Shown in pieces: positions 9,104-18,560 of a stretch of 64,000 bases of DNA. The DNA lies in NCBI GenBank assembly GCA_963708805.1, contig CAVPUA010000003.1, forward strand, positions 186,001 through 250,000. Reading direction: 5' to 3'. Position 1 is the first letter of the stretch, and each line of letters starts with the position of its first letter. The stretch comes from CAVPUA01 sp963708805 (lineage in GTDB: Bacteria > Actinomycetota > Actinomycetes > Mycobacteriales > Jatrophihabitantaceae). The position numbers and the translations under genes are program-made. Below the pieces are notes generated by a model, which had not been told where the DNA came from, did no database searches, and saw nothing but the letters and a program-made list of their open reading frames with translations.

Positions 9104-10656
9104 TCACTCCTTCCCGGCCGAGACAGGTTCTCGCGCCGGTTCGACCGGTGGACCACACGATCTCAACCGTTCGAGCCACCCGGCAAATTCGTCGCTGAAG
9201 TTGCCCGAGTCGCTGCGGGCGAGGCCGCCGACCGTCACCACGGTAGGCGCACCCGAGTCTGTGAATTCACCCGGGGCGACGCGAATCCACAACCGCCGGC
9301 GGCGGATCGAGAGCGAGGCGATGAGGCCGATGACCATCGACGCCGCCGCGATCAGCAGGTAGTACTGGGACGGGTCGTGGCTGACCTGCAGCCCGGCCCA
9401 CTGCGTGTAGCCGTCGAAGGTCACCGAGACGCCGCTGGCCAGCTTGACCGTCTGCCCGAGCGCGAGGTTGGCCTGGCCGACCTGTTTGAGGTTCGTCTTG
9501 TCGAGCGAGTAGACCGAGTGCGTCGTCGAGCCGGCGTCGCCGGTGTAGATCGTCACCGCGAGCACGGGATTGACCGGCGCCGGACCGGCGGACGTCACGA
9601 TCGAGTTCGACGAGATCGGCCCACCGTTCTGGGCCACCGCGTTCGGGGCGAACAGGGCCTCGATGCCGAGGTCGTTGCCGGTGCCCTTGCCCAGCTCCTG
9701 GAAGGCGCCCTCGGACAGCAGCGTCCCCGGATCGGTCGGGATGAAGTCGGCCGTGTCAGTCCGCACCGAGCCGTCGGGCATGGTGAAGGTGATGCGGGGC
9801 GAGTAGCCGTGACTGATCAAGTAGACGCGGTCGCCCTCGAGCCGCAGCGGGTGGTTGACCTTGATCGTGTCGCTCTTGGAGTGGTCGGCCGTCGCCGGCC
9901 CGTAGGACACGGCCGCCGCGAAGTTGGTCGGCTCGCCCGAGGAGTTGTACGCCGCGGTGAACTTGTTCAGCGTCATGCAGAACGGCGCCGGAGACACCTT
10001 GCCGTCCTGCGCGAACCGGCCGAGCGAGGACGTGTCGTACTGGCTGAACTCGTTGCAGAACTCCGAGCCCTGACGCAGGACGCGCGAACCCTCGTACTTG
10101 TAGAGCTGGCCGACGGCGATGGCCACGAGCGCGACGAGAAGCGCGACGTGGAAGATCAGGTTGCCCGTCTCGCGGCTGTAGCCCTTCTCGGCCGACAGGA
10201 CGACGGTGCCCTTGTCCTCGCGCCGGACGACGCGCCAGCGACGGCCGAGCGCGCTGCGGGCCGCCGTCGCGAACTCGGATACCGACGCGCCGACGTCTCG
10301 AACGATCCCGACTCGGGCAGCCGGCCCAGGTTCTTCGGCGCCGGTAGCGGCTTGGCCCGCATCGCCCGCGCGTGCACGCGGATGCGCGGGATCAGGCAGC
10401 CGACCAGCGAGATGAACAGCAACAGGTAGATCGCGGCGAACCAGGGCGAACCGAAGACGTCGAACATGCCGATGCGGTCGAGGAACGTCCCCCACGCGCC
10501 GTGCGAGGCGATGTAGGACGCGGTCTTGGTCGGGTTCAGCGGCTTCTGCGGCAGCAGCGATCCGGGCACCGCGGCGATCGCCAGCAGGAACAGCAGGATC
10601 AGCGCCGTCCGCATGCTGATCAACCGGCGCCAGCCCCGCCGCAGGAAGGCGATCAC
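9104..10656 (-). CDS. resB: Cytochrome c biogenesis protein ResB (frameshift)
   Basis: About 517 residues. The N-terminus has two helices with RTALILLFLLAIAAVPGSLLPQ split by the conserved PGSLLPQ turn, then a GNLIFHVALLVAL helix, a large extracytoplasmic domain with a TAAYNSSGEP-like region and a last helix (YYLLIAAASMVIGLIASL). ResB partners CcsB in system II cytochrome c maturation. GTG 10656 overlaps the ccdA stop (GTGA). The frame shifts near 10300, between PESGSFE and GASVSEFATAA, where the peptide sequence stays continuous in the second frame, so I read one gene. Confidence 0.87.
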
Positions 10657-11426
10657 AGGTCGGCTCCGACGCCGGACGTGCCGAACTCGTCGCGCAGCAG
10701 GTTCATCCAGTGATCCCAGGTGCCGGTGAGCAGCAGCACGCCCATGAGCACGAGCAGCACGCCGCCGATCCGGCTGACCGCCGCGCGGTGCCGACGGACG
10801 AACCCGAGCGCGCCGGACACCCAGCCGAAGCCGAGGGCCACCAGGACGAACGGGACGCCGAGACCGAGGCAGTAGGCGAACATCAACACCGAGCCGCGCG
10901 CGGCCGACGACTGCACGAACGCCATCGAGTACACGGCGCTGAACGTCGGGGTCAGGCACGGCCCCCAGGCCAGGCCGAAGGTGATGCCGAGCAGCGGCGC
11001 GCCGAGCAGGCCGGCCGGCGGGCGGTGGTGCAGCTTGTACTCGCGCTGCATGAACGGCAGCCAGCCCATGAACGCCAGCCCGAACACGATGGTGATCGCG
11101 CCGAGCACGCGCTCGATCGCGACCCGGTCGTTGCGGATGTAGTCGCCCAGCGCCCCGAACGCGACACCGGCGGCGACGAAGACGATCGAGAAACCGAGGA
11201 CGAACAGCAGCGAACCCGCAACCATCCGGCGCTGGTTGCTGCCCCGGTTCGCGCTGTCGTCCGCGCCGGACAGGCCGGCGACATACGACAGGTAGCCAGG
11301 GACCAGCGGCAGCACGCACGGCGACAGAAATCCGACCAGACCGACCAGCGCCGCCACACCGACCGCGACGAGCAGCGGACCGTCCGTCACCGCATGGGTG
11401 AACGACGCGGTCGCGAGAACGGTCAT
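10653..11426 (-). CDS. ccdA: CcdA/DsbD-type transmembrane thiol-disulfide carrier
   Basis: A 257-residue membrane protein with six helices. The two redox cysteines are in FLSPCVLPLVPGYLSYV and WGPCLTP, the classic CcdA motifs. It carries reducing power from cytosolic thioredoxin to extracytoplasmic ResA, keeping the apocytochrome CXXCH cysteines reduced. Its ATG overlaps the resA stop by 4 bp and its stop overlaps the resB GTG, so the four assembly genes are tightly coupled. Confidence 0.92.
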   Translation of the reverse strand: MTVLATASFTHAVTDGPLLVAVGVAALVGLVGFLSPCVLPLVPGYLSYVAGLSGADDSANRGSNQRRMVAGSLLFVLGFSIVFVAAGVAFGALGDYIRNDRVAIERVLGAITIVFGLAFMGWLPFMQREYKLHHRPPAGLLGAPLLGITFGLAWGPCLTPTFSAVYSMAFVQSSAARGSVLMFAYCLGLGVPFVLVALGFGWVSGALGFVRRHRAAVSRIGGVLLVLMGVLLLTGTWDHWMNLLRDEFGTSGVGADL

Positions 11427-12001
11427 GACTCAGCGGCGAGCTTGGTGAGCACCGGCTGCAGGTCGGCCGCCTGGAGTTGCTGCAGATACACCGCGGCGAC
11501 CCGCTGCTGCTTGTCGAGGACGACGGTGAACGGCAGCGCTCCCGACGGGATCTTGCCCAACTCCAAGGCCGTCTTTCCCGGCTCGTCGGAGATGATCGGG
11601 TAGCTGATGGAGTTGTCGGAGACGAACGCCTTGGCCGAGCTGGTCGAGGCGTCCTTGGTGTCGATGCCGACGAACGTCGTCGACGCCTTGTCCTGGCGGT
11701 ACAGCGCGTCGAAACCGGGCATCTCGATGCGGCACGGACTGCACCACGAGGCCCAGAAGTTGAGGACCACGACCTTGCCCTTGTCGGCGGCGATGTCGTA
11801 CGTGCCGCCGTCGAGCAGGGTGCCGTGGACATCGCCGGCATCCTTGCGGTCGCCCGGCGCGATCGTCTGCCCCAACTTCGTGGCCGAGGTGAACTCGTAC
11901 AGCGAGCCCTCGCCCTGGGCCACGGCGTCCTTGCCCGTGCAGCCGGCCAGCACGAGCGCGCAGGCCATCAGCAGGAGCGCGGCGGATCGGAGGCGGGACA
12001 T
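11423..12001 (-). CDS. resA: ResA/TlpA-like thioredoxin lipoprotein
   Basis: A 192-residue lipoprotein: lipobox VLAGC at residue 21, then a thioredoxin fold with NFWASWCSPCRIEMP as active site and the cis-Pro region GALPFTVVLD. As ResA it reduces the haem-binding cysteines of apocytochrome c using electrons from CcdA. The gene starts a run of ATGA-coupled cytochrome assembly genes. In many actinobacteria it directly follows the hemL-linked phosphatase gene; here 1.9 kb with two plus-strand genes lies in between, so it must use its own promoter in 12002-12162. Confidence 0.9.
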   Translation of the reverse strand: MSRLRSAALLLMACALVLAGCTGKDAVAQGEGSLYEFTSATKLGQTIAPGDRKDAGDVHGTLLDGGTYDIAADKGKVVVLNFWASWCSPCRIEMPGFDALYRQDKASTTFVGIDTKDASTSSAKAFVSDNSISYPIISDEPGKTALELGKIPSGALPFTVVLDKQQRVAAVYLQQLQAADLQPVLTKLAAES

Positions 12002-12149
12002 GAGGCCTCAAGTGTGCAAGACGTAGTTATGTCCGCTGAACTCGGCCTCAGCGCGCGTTGAGTTCCGCTGCCGCGGCCACCGGCTCGGCCACCGCCCGAA
12101 CCACACTTCGCCCCCGAAACCTGGCCCGAGGGGTGGCCAAGCAGCCGCC

Positions 12150-12163
12150 TAGGCTGGGCCCCG
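12150..12163 (+). promoter_or_regulatory. Leaderless promoter candidate for the first YbjQ-fold gene
   Basis: TAGGCT at 12150-12155 is followed by 7 nt and then GTG 12163. A TANNNT hexamer at this distance puts the transcription start on the start codon, as in actinobacterial leaderless mRNAs. Confidence 0.5.
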
Positions 12164-13056
12164 TGCCGGCGCCGGAGATCTCGAAGCGACTCGAGCGACT
12201 GCGTTCCCAAACCATCCGCGGCGGCCTGGTGAGCATCGAGGAGGCCGCTGCCCTCGCGGCGGTCGGTTTCGAGCCGGTCAGCGAGGTAATCGGCGCCACC
12301 GCCCGCAACGTCCGCCCGACCGGCTTCTACAGCACGGGAGCGGTGCCGTTCCAGCAACAGAGTTACTACAACCAGCCTCTGTCGATGGGTCCGAGCGCCT
12401 ACGACCTGCGGACCTATACAAGCAGCGGGAACAACCTGAGAGTCGGCACCCCGGCCGCCATCAGCGAGCTGAAGAAGGGCTACCGAGACGCGCTCTACCG
12501 GCTGGTGACCGAGGCGCGGGCGGTGCACGCCGACGGCGTCGTCGACGTGCAGACCAGCCTGACGATCACACACGGCTCGGGCGCTCAGCTGTGGAACTTC
12601 CTGGCTATCGGCACGGCAATCCGGGGAACAGGGTCAGTCCACGCCGATGCGCCGTTCACGTCGGGCTTGTCCGCCGCCCAGACCGCCGCGGCGATCCGCA
12701 ACGGCTGGCTCCCTGTCGCAGCATTGATCATCCCGGTCATGGGGATCCGCTATGTCGAGTATTCCTCGCGTCGTCAGCGGGGTCGTTTCCAGCCCAATGC
12801 CGAGATCCCAGCCTTGTCCGACGCCGTCAACAGCACGCGCAATCAAGCGCGGCTGGACCTGGAGCGCGAGGCACGGACCGTGCACGCGGACGGTGCCGTG
12901 ATGACCTCGATGGCGATGGAGCTCGAAGCGCCGACCGACGAACCGGTGTGCCGCGTCACCGTGACGATCACCGGGACGGCTCTGGCCCGCTTCAAGATCC
13001 GTCACGAACGTCCGGCTCCGCTGATGATCATGCCGTTGAACAAAGGAAGAACATGA
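12163..13056 (+). CDS. YbjQ-like (heavy-metal-binding-domain family) protein, duplicated
   Basis: A 297-residue soluble protein with two repeats of the YbjQ/UPF0145 fold: an N-terminal GFEPVSEVIGATA strand region with ALYRLVTEARAVHADGVVDV, and a C-terminal NGWLPVAALIIPVMG with LDLEREARTVHADGAV. The recurrent HADG(V/A)V motif is the family signature; metal binding is only suggested by the family name. GTG 12163 follows a -10-like hexamer, whereas the longer frame (TTG 12058) lacks support. The stop overlaps the next ATG by 4 bp, and the partner has the same domain organisation. Confidence 0.7.
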   Translation: MPAPEISKRLERLRSQTIRGGLVSIEEAAALAAVGFEPVSEVIGATARNVRPTGFYSTGAVPFQQQSYYNQPLSMGPSAYDLRTYTSSGNNLRVGTPAAISELKKGYRDALYRLVTEARAVHADGVVDVQTSLTITHGSGAQLWNFLAIGTAIRGTGSVHADAPFTSGLSAAQTAAAIRNGWLPVAALIIPVMGIRYVEYSSRRQRGRFQPNAEIPALSDAVNSTRNQARLDLEREARTVHADGAVMTSMAMELEAPTDEPVCRVTVTITGTALARFKIRHERPAPLMIMPLNKGRT

Positions 13057-13886
13057 CCGACGTCGAACCGCGCGTGACCTCCGAGACCGCGCTCAAGCGG
13101 CTGGCCGAACTGCGCGGCGAGGACGCTCGCGGCAAGGCGCTGTTCACGTCCGACCTCTCGGTCAACGAGTTCCTGCTGGTTCGCGAAGCGGGGTTCCACC
13201 CGCTGGGTCTGGTGCTCGGCTCGAGCATCTATCACGTCGGACTCCAGGTCGGTCGCTGGTCGGCCAACCAGGAGCTCGACAAGCTCTCACAGGCGATGTA
13301 CCACGCACGAGAGCTGGCGATGACGCGCATGGAGGCCGAGGCGGATGCCCTCGGCGCGGACGGCATCGTCGGCGTGCGGTTGGAGATCGAGTTCAAGGAG
13401 TTCGGGCACAACCTGGCCGAGTTCATCGCCATCGGAACCGCAGTCAAAGGTGAGGCACCGCCACCCAAGGGCGGAACCTGGCGCAACAACAAGAAACTGC
13501 CGTTCACGTCCGATCTGACCGGCCAGGATTTCTGGACGCTGATCCAGGCCGGGTACGCCCCGCTCGGCATGGTCATGGGCACCTGCGTCTATCACGTCGC
13601 CCACCGCTCGGCCGCGAAGGCGATGGGGACGTTCGGGGTGAACACCGAGGTCGACACGTTCACCCAGGCGCTCTATGACGCCCGCGAGCTGGCGATGACC
13701 CGCATGCAGTCCGAGGCCGAGGCGCTGGACGCGGACGGGATCGTCGGCGTCCAGCTCAACAACCTCGCGCACAACTGGGGCGGCCACACGACCGAGTTCT
13801 TCGCAATAGGCACGGCGATCCGCCCACTGCGCGACGACCACCACATCACGACGCCGACGATGGTGCTGCCGCTCACCGATCGCTAG
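13053..13886 (+). CDS. YbjQ-like protein with two heavy-metal-binding-type domains
   Basis: A 277-residue protein that is visibly an internal duplication: KALFTSDLSVNEFLLVREAGF...ALGADGIVGVRL and KLPFTSDLTGQDFWTLIQAGY...ALDADGIVGVQL. Each half holds the YbjQ strand-helix pattern with ARELAMTRM and ADGIVGV. YbjQ domains form oligomeric rings in structural work on the family; the biological role is unknown. RBS AAAGGAAG lies just upstream of ATG 13053, which overlaps the previous stop. The pair sits on the opposite strand within an otherwise conserved haem/cytochrome block. Confidence 0.72.
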   Translation: MTDVEPRVTSETALKRLAELRGEDARGKALFTSDLSVNEFLLVREAGFHPLGLVLGSSIYHVGLQVGRWSANQELDKLSQAMYHARELAMTRMEAEADALGADGIVGVRLEIEFKEFGHNLAEFIAIGTAVKGEAPPPKGGTWRNNKKLPFTSDLTGQDFWTLIQAGYAPLGMVMGTCVYHVAHRSAAKAMGTFGVNTEVDTFTQALYDARELAMTRMQSEAEALDADGIVGVQLNNLAHNWGGHTTEFFAIGTAIRPLRDDHHITTPTMVLPLTDR

Positions 13887-13891
13887 CACGC

Positions 13892-14524
13892 TCAGGCGCC
13901 GCCCACGTAGCCCGGCGGCGTCGCTCCCGCCGGCTCGGCGTAGTCGACCCGGGTGACGACGTCGCCGTCGAAGGTCAACGAGGTCACGGACGCCAGCGCG
14001 CACTGACGCTTGCGTGGATCGTGGAAGAGCCGCTGGCCCTCGACGAAGCGGCGCAGCGCCACGATCGGCAGCTGGTGGCTGACGCAGACCGCCTCGCCGC
14101 CGGCTTGGTCGGCCTCCTTGCGGGCGCGACCGACCGCGGCGAGCATGCGGGCAGCGATGTCGGCGTAGGGCTCGCCCCACGACGGCTTGAACGGATTGAC
14201 GTACAGCTTCAGGTTGGACGGGTCGGTGAACAGGCCCTGCCCGCCCGCCACCTGCTTGCCCTCGAGCCGGTTGGCCGCCTCGATCAGGTCGTAGTCGATC
14301 TCGATCGGCAGGTCGAGTGCCTCGGCAAGCGGGGCCGCCGTCTGCCGGGCGCGGTCGAGTGGTGACGACACGATGTAGGCGATCGGTCGCTGGGCGAGAT
14401 AGTCGGCGGTGATCGCGGCCTGCTCGACTCCTCGATCGGAGAGCCGGAAACCGGGCAGCCGGCCGTAGAGCACCCGGTCGGGGTTGTAGACCTCGCCGTG
14501 CCGCACGACGTGGACGATGGTCAT
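13892..14524 (-). CDS. Histidine phosphatase family protein (phosphoglycerate-mutase-like)
   Basis: A 210-residue enzyme with the RHG motif VVRHGEVYN at the N-terminus, the SSPLDRARQTA segment and a C-terminal catalytic His in CVSHQLPIV. The substrate cannot be read from the sequence; in actinobacteria this gene is regularly linked with hemL and resA, which hints at a house-keeping role near haem metabolism but proves nothing. Its ATG overlaps the hemL stop by 4 bp. Confidence 0.85.
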   Translation of the reverse strand: MTIVHVVRHGEVYNPDRVLYGRLPGFRLSDRGVEQAAITADYLAQRPIAYIVSSPLDRARQTAAPLAEALDLPIEIDYDLIEAANRLEGKQVAGGQGLFTDPSNLKLYVNPFKPSWGEPYADIAARMLAAVGRARKEADQAGGEAVCVSHQLPIVALRRFVEGQRLFHDPRKRQCALASVTSLTFDGDVVTRVDYAEPAGATPPGYVGGA

Positions 14525-15830
14525 TGCGTCGACTCCGCGGCGGCGCGGGCGGCGGCCGGCAAGGCGGTAGCAATCCGGTCGAATGCCCGCGTCGTCGATC
14601 GCGGTGTTGACGAACCACGCCTCGATACGCGCTCGGCGGCAGGTACACGCCCTGGTCGAGCATCGAGTGGAAGAACGCCTTGTACCGCCACGTCTCGGCC
14701 GCCTGCGCGCCGGCGAAGTCGATCACCTTGATATCGCTGAAGAAGATCGAGAACAGGTTGCCGGCGTACTGCACCTGGTGGGTCACTCCGGCCGCCGAGA
14801 GCGCCTCGCCGGCCAGCTGGCCGATCGCGGCCGCGTTCGCGTCGAGCTGGGCGTAGACGTCGGGCGTGCAGAGGCGCAGCGTCGCCAACCCGGCCGCGAC
14901 GGCCACGGGATTGCCGCTGAGCGTCCCGGCTTGGTACACCGGCCCGGCCGGCGCGAGCTTGGCCATGATCGACGCCGGACCGCCGAACGCGGCGGCGGGC
15001 AGTCCCCCGCTCATCACCTTGCCGAAGGTGAACAGATCGGCCGGTACCGGGTCGAGGCCGTACCAACCCGACGCCGACACCCGAAAGCCGGTCATCACCT
15101 CGTCCATGACGAGCAGCGCACCGTGCCGCGCGGTGATCTCACGCAGGCCGGCGTTGAAACCCGGCAGCGGCGCGACGGCGCCCATGTTGCCGGCCGCGGC
15201 CTCGGTGATCACGCAGGCGATGTCGGGTCCGAACTCGGCGAACGCGGCCTCGACGGCGGCCAGGTCGTTGTAGGGCAGGACGATCGTCTCGGCGGTCTGC
15301 GCTCCGGTCACCCCGGGGGTGTCGGGCAGCCCGAAGGTGACGACACCCGAACCGGCCGCGGCCAGCAGCGCGTCGACGTGACCGTGGTAGCAGCCGGCGA
15401 ACTTGATCACCCGGTGCCGGCCGGTGACGCCCCGCGCCAGCCGGATCGCGCTCATGGTCGCCTCGGTGCCGGAGTTCACCAGCCGCACCTGCTCGACCGG
15501 CGTGCGCTCGATGATCGCCTCGGCGAGTTCGATCTCGCCCAGGGTCGGCGCGCCGAACGACAGCCCGTGCGTCGCCGCGCTGCGTACGGCCTCGACGACC
15601 GCGGGATGGGCGTGGCCGAGCACCATCGGCCCCCACGACGAGACGAGGTCGACGTACTCGCGCCCGTCGGCATCGGTCAGGTAGGCGCCGGCCGCGGACG
15701 TGATGAAGCGCGGCGTTCCGCCCACGGCCCGGAAGGCGCGGACGGGCGAGTTGACCCCGCCGGGGATAACGCGCTGGGCCCGTTCGAAGAGCTCAGCCGA
15801 CTTCGGAGCCGAACCGGTGGTGTCAGTCAC
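14521..15830 (-). CDS. hemL: Glutamate-1-semialdehyde 2,1-aminomutase HemL (two frameshifts near the 3' end)
   Basis: PLP enzyme converting glutamate-1-semialdehyde to 5-aminolevulinate, second step of the C5 haem pathway with HemA. Visible motifs: VIPGGVNSPVRAF, NSGTEATMSAIRLAR, CYHGHVDALL, MDEVMTGFR and the Schiff-base lysine in FTFGKVMSGGLP. Residues run cleanly to GVYLPPSAY; then two single-base insertions (at 14624, TATCGAGGCG, and near 14587) must be skipped to continue as EAWFVNTAIDDAAFDRIATAL and the stop at 14521. With these repaired the length is the usual ~435 residues. GTG 15830 has GGAG close upstream and faces the SDR gene 41 bp away. Confidence 0.92.
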
Positions 15831-15859
15831 GACTCCAGTCTGACAAACGGGGGTCTGGC

Positions 15860-15871
15860 TACAGTCCGACC
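15860..15871 (+). promoter_or_regulatory. Leaderless promoter candidate for the SDR gene
   Basis: TACAGT at 15860-15865, six bases before ATG 15872, with a CTGACA (-35-like) at 15840-15845. The spacer of 14 nt is short, so the -35 assignment is weak while the -10 placement fits a leaderless start. Confidence 0.45.
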
Positions 15872-16627
15872 ATGCAGATTTCAGGAGCCGTCGCCCTCGT
15901 CACGGGCGGCGCATCGGGCCTCGGCCTGGCCACCGCGCGCGCCCTCACCGATGCCGGCGCGCGCGTCGTGATCTTGGACATGCCGTCGTCGGCCGGCGCC
16001 CAGGTGGCCAGCGAGCACGGCCTCGTCTTCGCCCCCGGTGACGTCACCGACGAGACGTCCGTGGCGGCCGCCATGGAGCAGGCGTCCGACCTCGGGCCGC
16101 TGCGGATCACCGTCAACTGCGCCGGAGTCTCGGATCCTGGACGGGTACTCGGACGCGGCGGCGTCCTGCCACTGGCGGCATTCACCAAGGTGATCACGAT
16201 CAACTTGATCGGGACCTTCAACGTGCTGCGGCTCGCGGCTGAGCGGATGGCCGCGACCGAGGCGATCGACGGCGAGCGCGGGGTGATCGTCAACACCGCG
16301 TCGGCCGCGGCCTTCGACGGGCAGATCGGGCAGGCGGCGTACTCGGCCTCCAAGGGTGGCGTGGTGGGCATGACGCTGCCCATCGCCCGCGACCTGGCCG
16401 ACAAGCTCATCCGGGTGATGGTCGTCGCGCCCGGTATCTTCTCCACGCCCATGCTCGCCGGCCTGCCCCAGGACGCCCAGGACTCGCTCGGCCAGCAGGT
16501 GCCGCACCCGTCGCGACTGGGCAAGCCCGAGGAGTACGCGGCCCTCGTCAAGCACATCGTCGAGAACCCGATGCTCAACGGCGAGGTCATCCGCCTCGAC
16601 GGCGCGATCCGGATGGCTCCGCGCTAG
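15872..16627 (+). CDS. Short-chain dehydrogenase, 3-hydroxyacyl-CoA dehydrogenase type-2-like
   Basis: A 251-residue SDR: cofactor loop TGGASGLG, NCAGV, catalytic Ser in NTASAAAFDGQIGQ, and YSASK as the Tyr-x-x-x-Lys pair. The ILDMPSSAG stretch after beta-2 suggests NAD preference, and the PGIFSTPML and VPHPSRLGKPEEYA segments match HSD17B10-like 3-hydroxyacyl-CoA dehydrogenases, so a beta-oxidation role is likely. It is a single plus-strand gene; its stop overlaps the end of the convergent acetyltransferase gene by 4 bp. Confidence 0.85.
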   Translation: MQISGAVALVTGGASGLGLATARALTDAGARVVILDMPSSAGAQVASEHGLVFAPGDVTDETSVAAAMEQASDLGPLRITVNCAGVSDPGRVLGRGGVLPLAAFTKVITINLIGTFNVLRLAAERMAATEAIDGERGVIVNTASAAAFDGQIGQAAYSASKGGVVGMTLPIARDLADKLIRVMVVAPGIFSTPMLAGLPQDAQDSLGQQVPHPSRLGKPEEYAALVKHIVENPMLNGEVIRLDGAIRMAPR

Positions 16628-17529
16628 AGCGCCTTGCGCATCACCTGACGCGATCCCAGATCGTCGAGTCCGGCTCGGCGTTCTTGATCGCGCAGTGCGG
16701 CGAGGCCCGGCGTGAGATCGGTCGTCGGCTCGAAGCCGAGCGCCGCGTAGAACGGCCCGTTCCAGGCGACGTCGGCGAAGGTCGTCAGCGTGAGTTCGGA
16801 AAAGCTAGCGTCCTTAGCCCACCGTTCGGCTGCCGCCACGAGCGCGCTGCCGATGCCTCGTCGCATGAAGCGCGGCAGGACCGAGAGCTGGTCGAGATGG
16901 GCCGCCCCGTCGACGACGCTGAGCCGGGCGAACCCGATCGGCGGGCGACCCGCGACCACGACGTGAACCGGCGGCGCCGACTCGATCAGCGGCAGCGCGC
17001 CGAAGCCGGACACCGCGAACAGCTGGTCGGCGCTCTGCTCGATCTCGGTCAGCGAGGCGAGTTCGTCCGGATCGGCCGGGCGGATCTCGGGCGGTTCGAC
17101 GTCCAGGCCGAGCGCCTCGATCAGCGGAGCGGGCCGGCGCACCGGCACGGTCACCCGGGACGAGTCGTCCAGGCGCAGGGTCGCGCCGACGGCGCCGCGG
17201 GGCAGCCCCTCGAGCGCGGTGCGGCCCAGGATCGGCACGCCCAGCTCGACCTCGGGTTCGACGCCGACGATCCGGCGTCGCCCGATCGCCTGGTCACCCA
17301 CGCGCAACTCGTCGGTCGTCAGCGTCACCGAACGCAGCCGCCGCGCGGCGCGGACCGTGAACGCGTCCGCGCCGACGACGATGATCAACGCGGCGACCCA
17401 GGCGTAGGCGTGGACGAGCGCGCCGCCGGTCGCGAGGTCGATGGCGAAGCCGATGCACAGCACCAGCCCGAGCAGGTAGGTCGAGAGGTACGTCCGCGCC
17501 GGTTCGTGCAGCAGGACGCGCGAGCTCAC
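16624..17529 (-). CDS. Membrane PH-like (DUF3093-type) domain fused to GNAT acetyltransferase
   Basis: A 301-residue two-domain protein. Residues 1-145 carry two helices (YLLGLVLCIGFAIDLA, VAALIIVVGADAF) and a small beta domain (LTTDELRVGDQAIGRR, VTVPVRRPAPLIEAL) resembling DUF3093 proteins. Residues 150-300 are a GNAT domain: LDQLSVLPRFMRRGIGSALV is the acetyl-CoA binding motif A, followed by FYAALGFEP. In many genomes these are separate genes, so the fusion is notable. It overlaps the hemB stop by 4 bp and is read last in the hem operon; the substrate is unknown. Confidence 0.7.
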   Translation of the reverse strand: MSSRVLLHEPARTYLSTYLLGLVLCIGFAIDLATGGALVHAYAWVAALIIVVGADAFTVRAARRLRSVTLTTDELRVGDQAIGRRRIVGVEPEVELGVPILGRTALEGLPRGAVGATLRLDDSSRVTVPVRRPAPLIEALGLDVEPPEIRPADPDELASLTEIEQSADQLFAVSGFGALPLIESAPPVHVVVAGRPPIGFARLSVVDGAAHLDQLSVLPRFMRRGIGSALVAAAERWAKDASFSELTLTTFADVAWNGPFYAALGFEPTTDLTPGLAALRDQERRAGLDDLGSRQVMRKAL

Positions 17530-18521
17530 CTGAACAGGCCGGCCGCCTCGACCGCCCAGTACGTCAAGATCATCGACGCGCCGGCCCGGCGGATCGAGGT
17601 GAGCGTCTCGGTGATGATCCGCTCACGGTCGAGCCAACCGCGTTCGGCGGCGGCCTCGACCATCGCGAACTCTCCGCTCACCTGGTACGCCGCGACCGGC
17701 ACCGGCGACGCGTCGGCGACCGAACGCAGGATGTCGAGATAGGGCAACGCCGGCTTGACCATGACGATGTCGGCGCCCTCGGCCACGTCCAGCGCCACCT
17801 CGGCGAGCGCGTCGCGAACCGTCCGCGTGTGATCCTGCTGGTAGGACTTGCGATCGCCGACCAGCGACGAGTCGACCGCCTCGCGGAACGGGCCGTAGAA
17901 GCCGGACGCGTATTTCGGCGCATAGCCCAGAATGCCGACGTCGTCGAACGAGGCGGCGTCCAGGGCGGCCCGGACGGCAGCCACCTGGCCGTCCATCATC
18001 CCGCTGGTGCCGACGATGTGGGCGCCGGCGTCGGCCTGGGCCAGCCCCATGCTGGCGTACCGCGCGAGGGTGGCGTCGTTGTCGACCCGCCCTTGATCAT
18101 CGAGCACGCCGCAGTGACCGTGATCGGTGAACTCGTCGAGGCAGAGGTCGGCCATGATCACCGTGTCGTCGCCGAACTCGTCGCGCAATCGGCGAAGAGC
18201 CACGTTCAGCACGCCGTCGGGGTCATCGCCGCCACTTCCCACGGCGTCCTTCTGCAGCGGGATGCCGAACAGCATCAAGCCGCCGACACCGGCCTCGACC
18301 GCCTCGTGCGCGGCCTTGATCAGCGACTCCTGGGAGTGCTGGACGACGCCGGGCATCGAGCCGATCGGCGACGGGTCGGTGATGCCCTCGCGGACGAACA
18401 TCGGCAAGATCAGGTCGGAGGGCCGCACGCTGACGTCGGCCACCAGCCGGCGCAGCGCCGGCGTCGAGCGCAGCCGGCGCGGCCGCGAGATCGGATAGCC
18501 GGGCAGCTCAGGCAGCGTCAC
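17526..18521 (-). CDS. hemB: Delta-aminolevulinic acid dehydratase (porphobilinogen synthase)
   Basis: A 331-residue enzyme joining two aminolevulinates into porphobilinogen. Active-site lysines are visible in YAPKYASGFYGPFR and VMVKPALPYLD. The metal loop reads DLCLDEFTDHGHCG, which keeps only part of the cysteine set of zinc-type enzymes, as usual in actinobacteria. It follows cobA/hemD on the minus strand after a 131-bp gap holding a family B palindrome, and is coupled to the acetyltransferase fusion by ATGA. Confidence 0.95.
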   Translation of the reverse strand: MTLPELPGYPISRPRRLRSTPALRRLVADVSVRPSDLILPMFVREGITDPSPIGSMPGVVQHSQESLIKAAHEAVEAGVGGLMLFGIPLQKDAVGSGGDDPDGVLNVALRRLRDEFGDDTVIMADLCLDEFTDHGHCGVLDDQGRVDNDATLARYASMGLAQADAGAHIVGTSGMMDGQVAAVRAALDAASFDDVGILGYAPKYASGFYGPFREAVDSSLVGDRKSYQQDHTRTVRDALAEVALDVAEGADIVMVKPALPYLDILRSVADASPVPVAAYQVSGEFAMVEAAAERGWLDRERIITETLTSIRRAGASMILTYWAVEAAGLFR

Positions 18522-18560
18522 AGGCCCAGATTACGCGGCCCTGCCGCCGCCCCACCCCGC

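Noticed and set aside
9377..10429. Long plus-strand reading frames opposite resB, hemA, opp genes and others
   Set aside because: High-GC coding strands give long open complementary frames; these have Arg/Gly/Asp-rich shadow composition and no family motifs.
13287..15830. An 847-residue HemL-like fusion protein
   Set aside because: It arises only because a frameshift near the hemL end reads on through the phosphatase and YbjQ genes in a meaningless frame.
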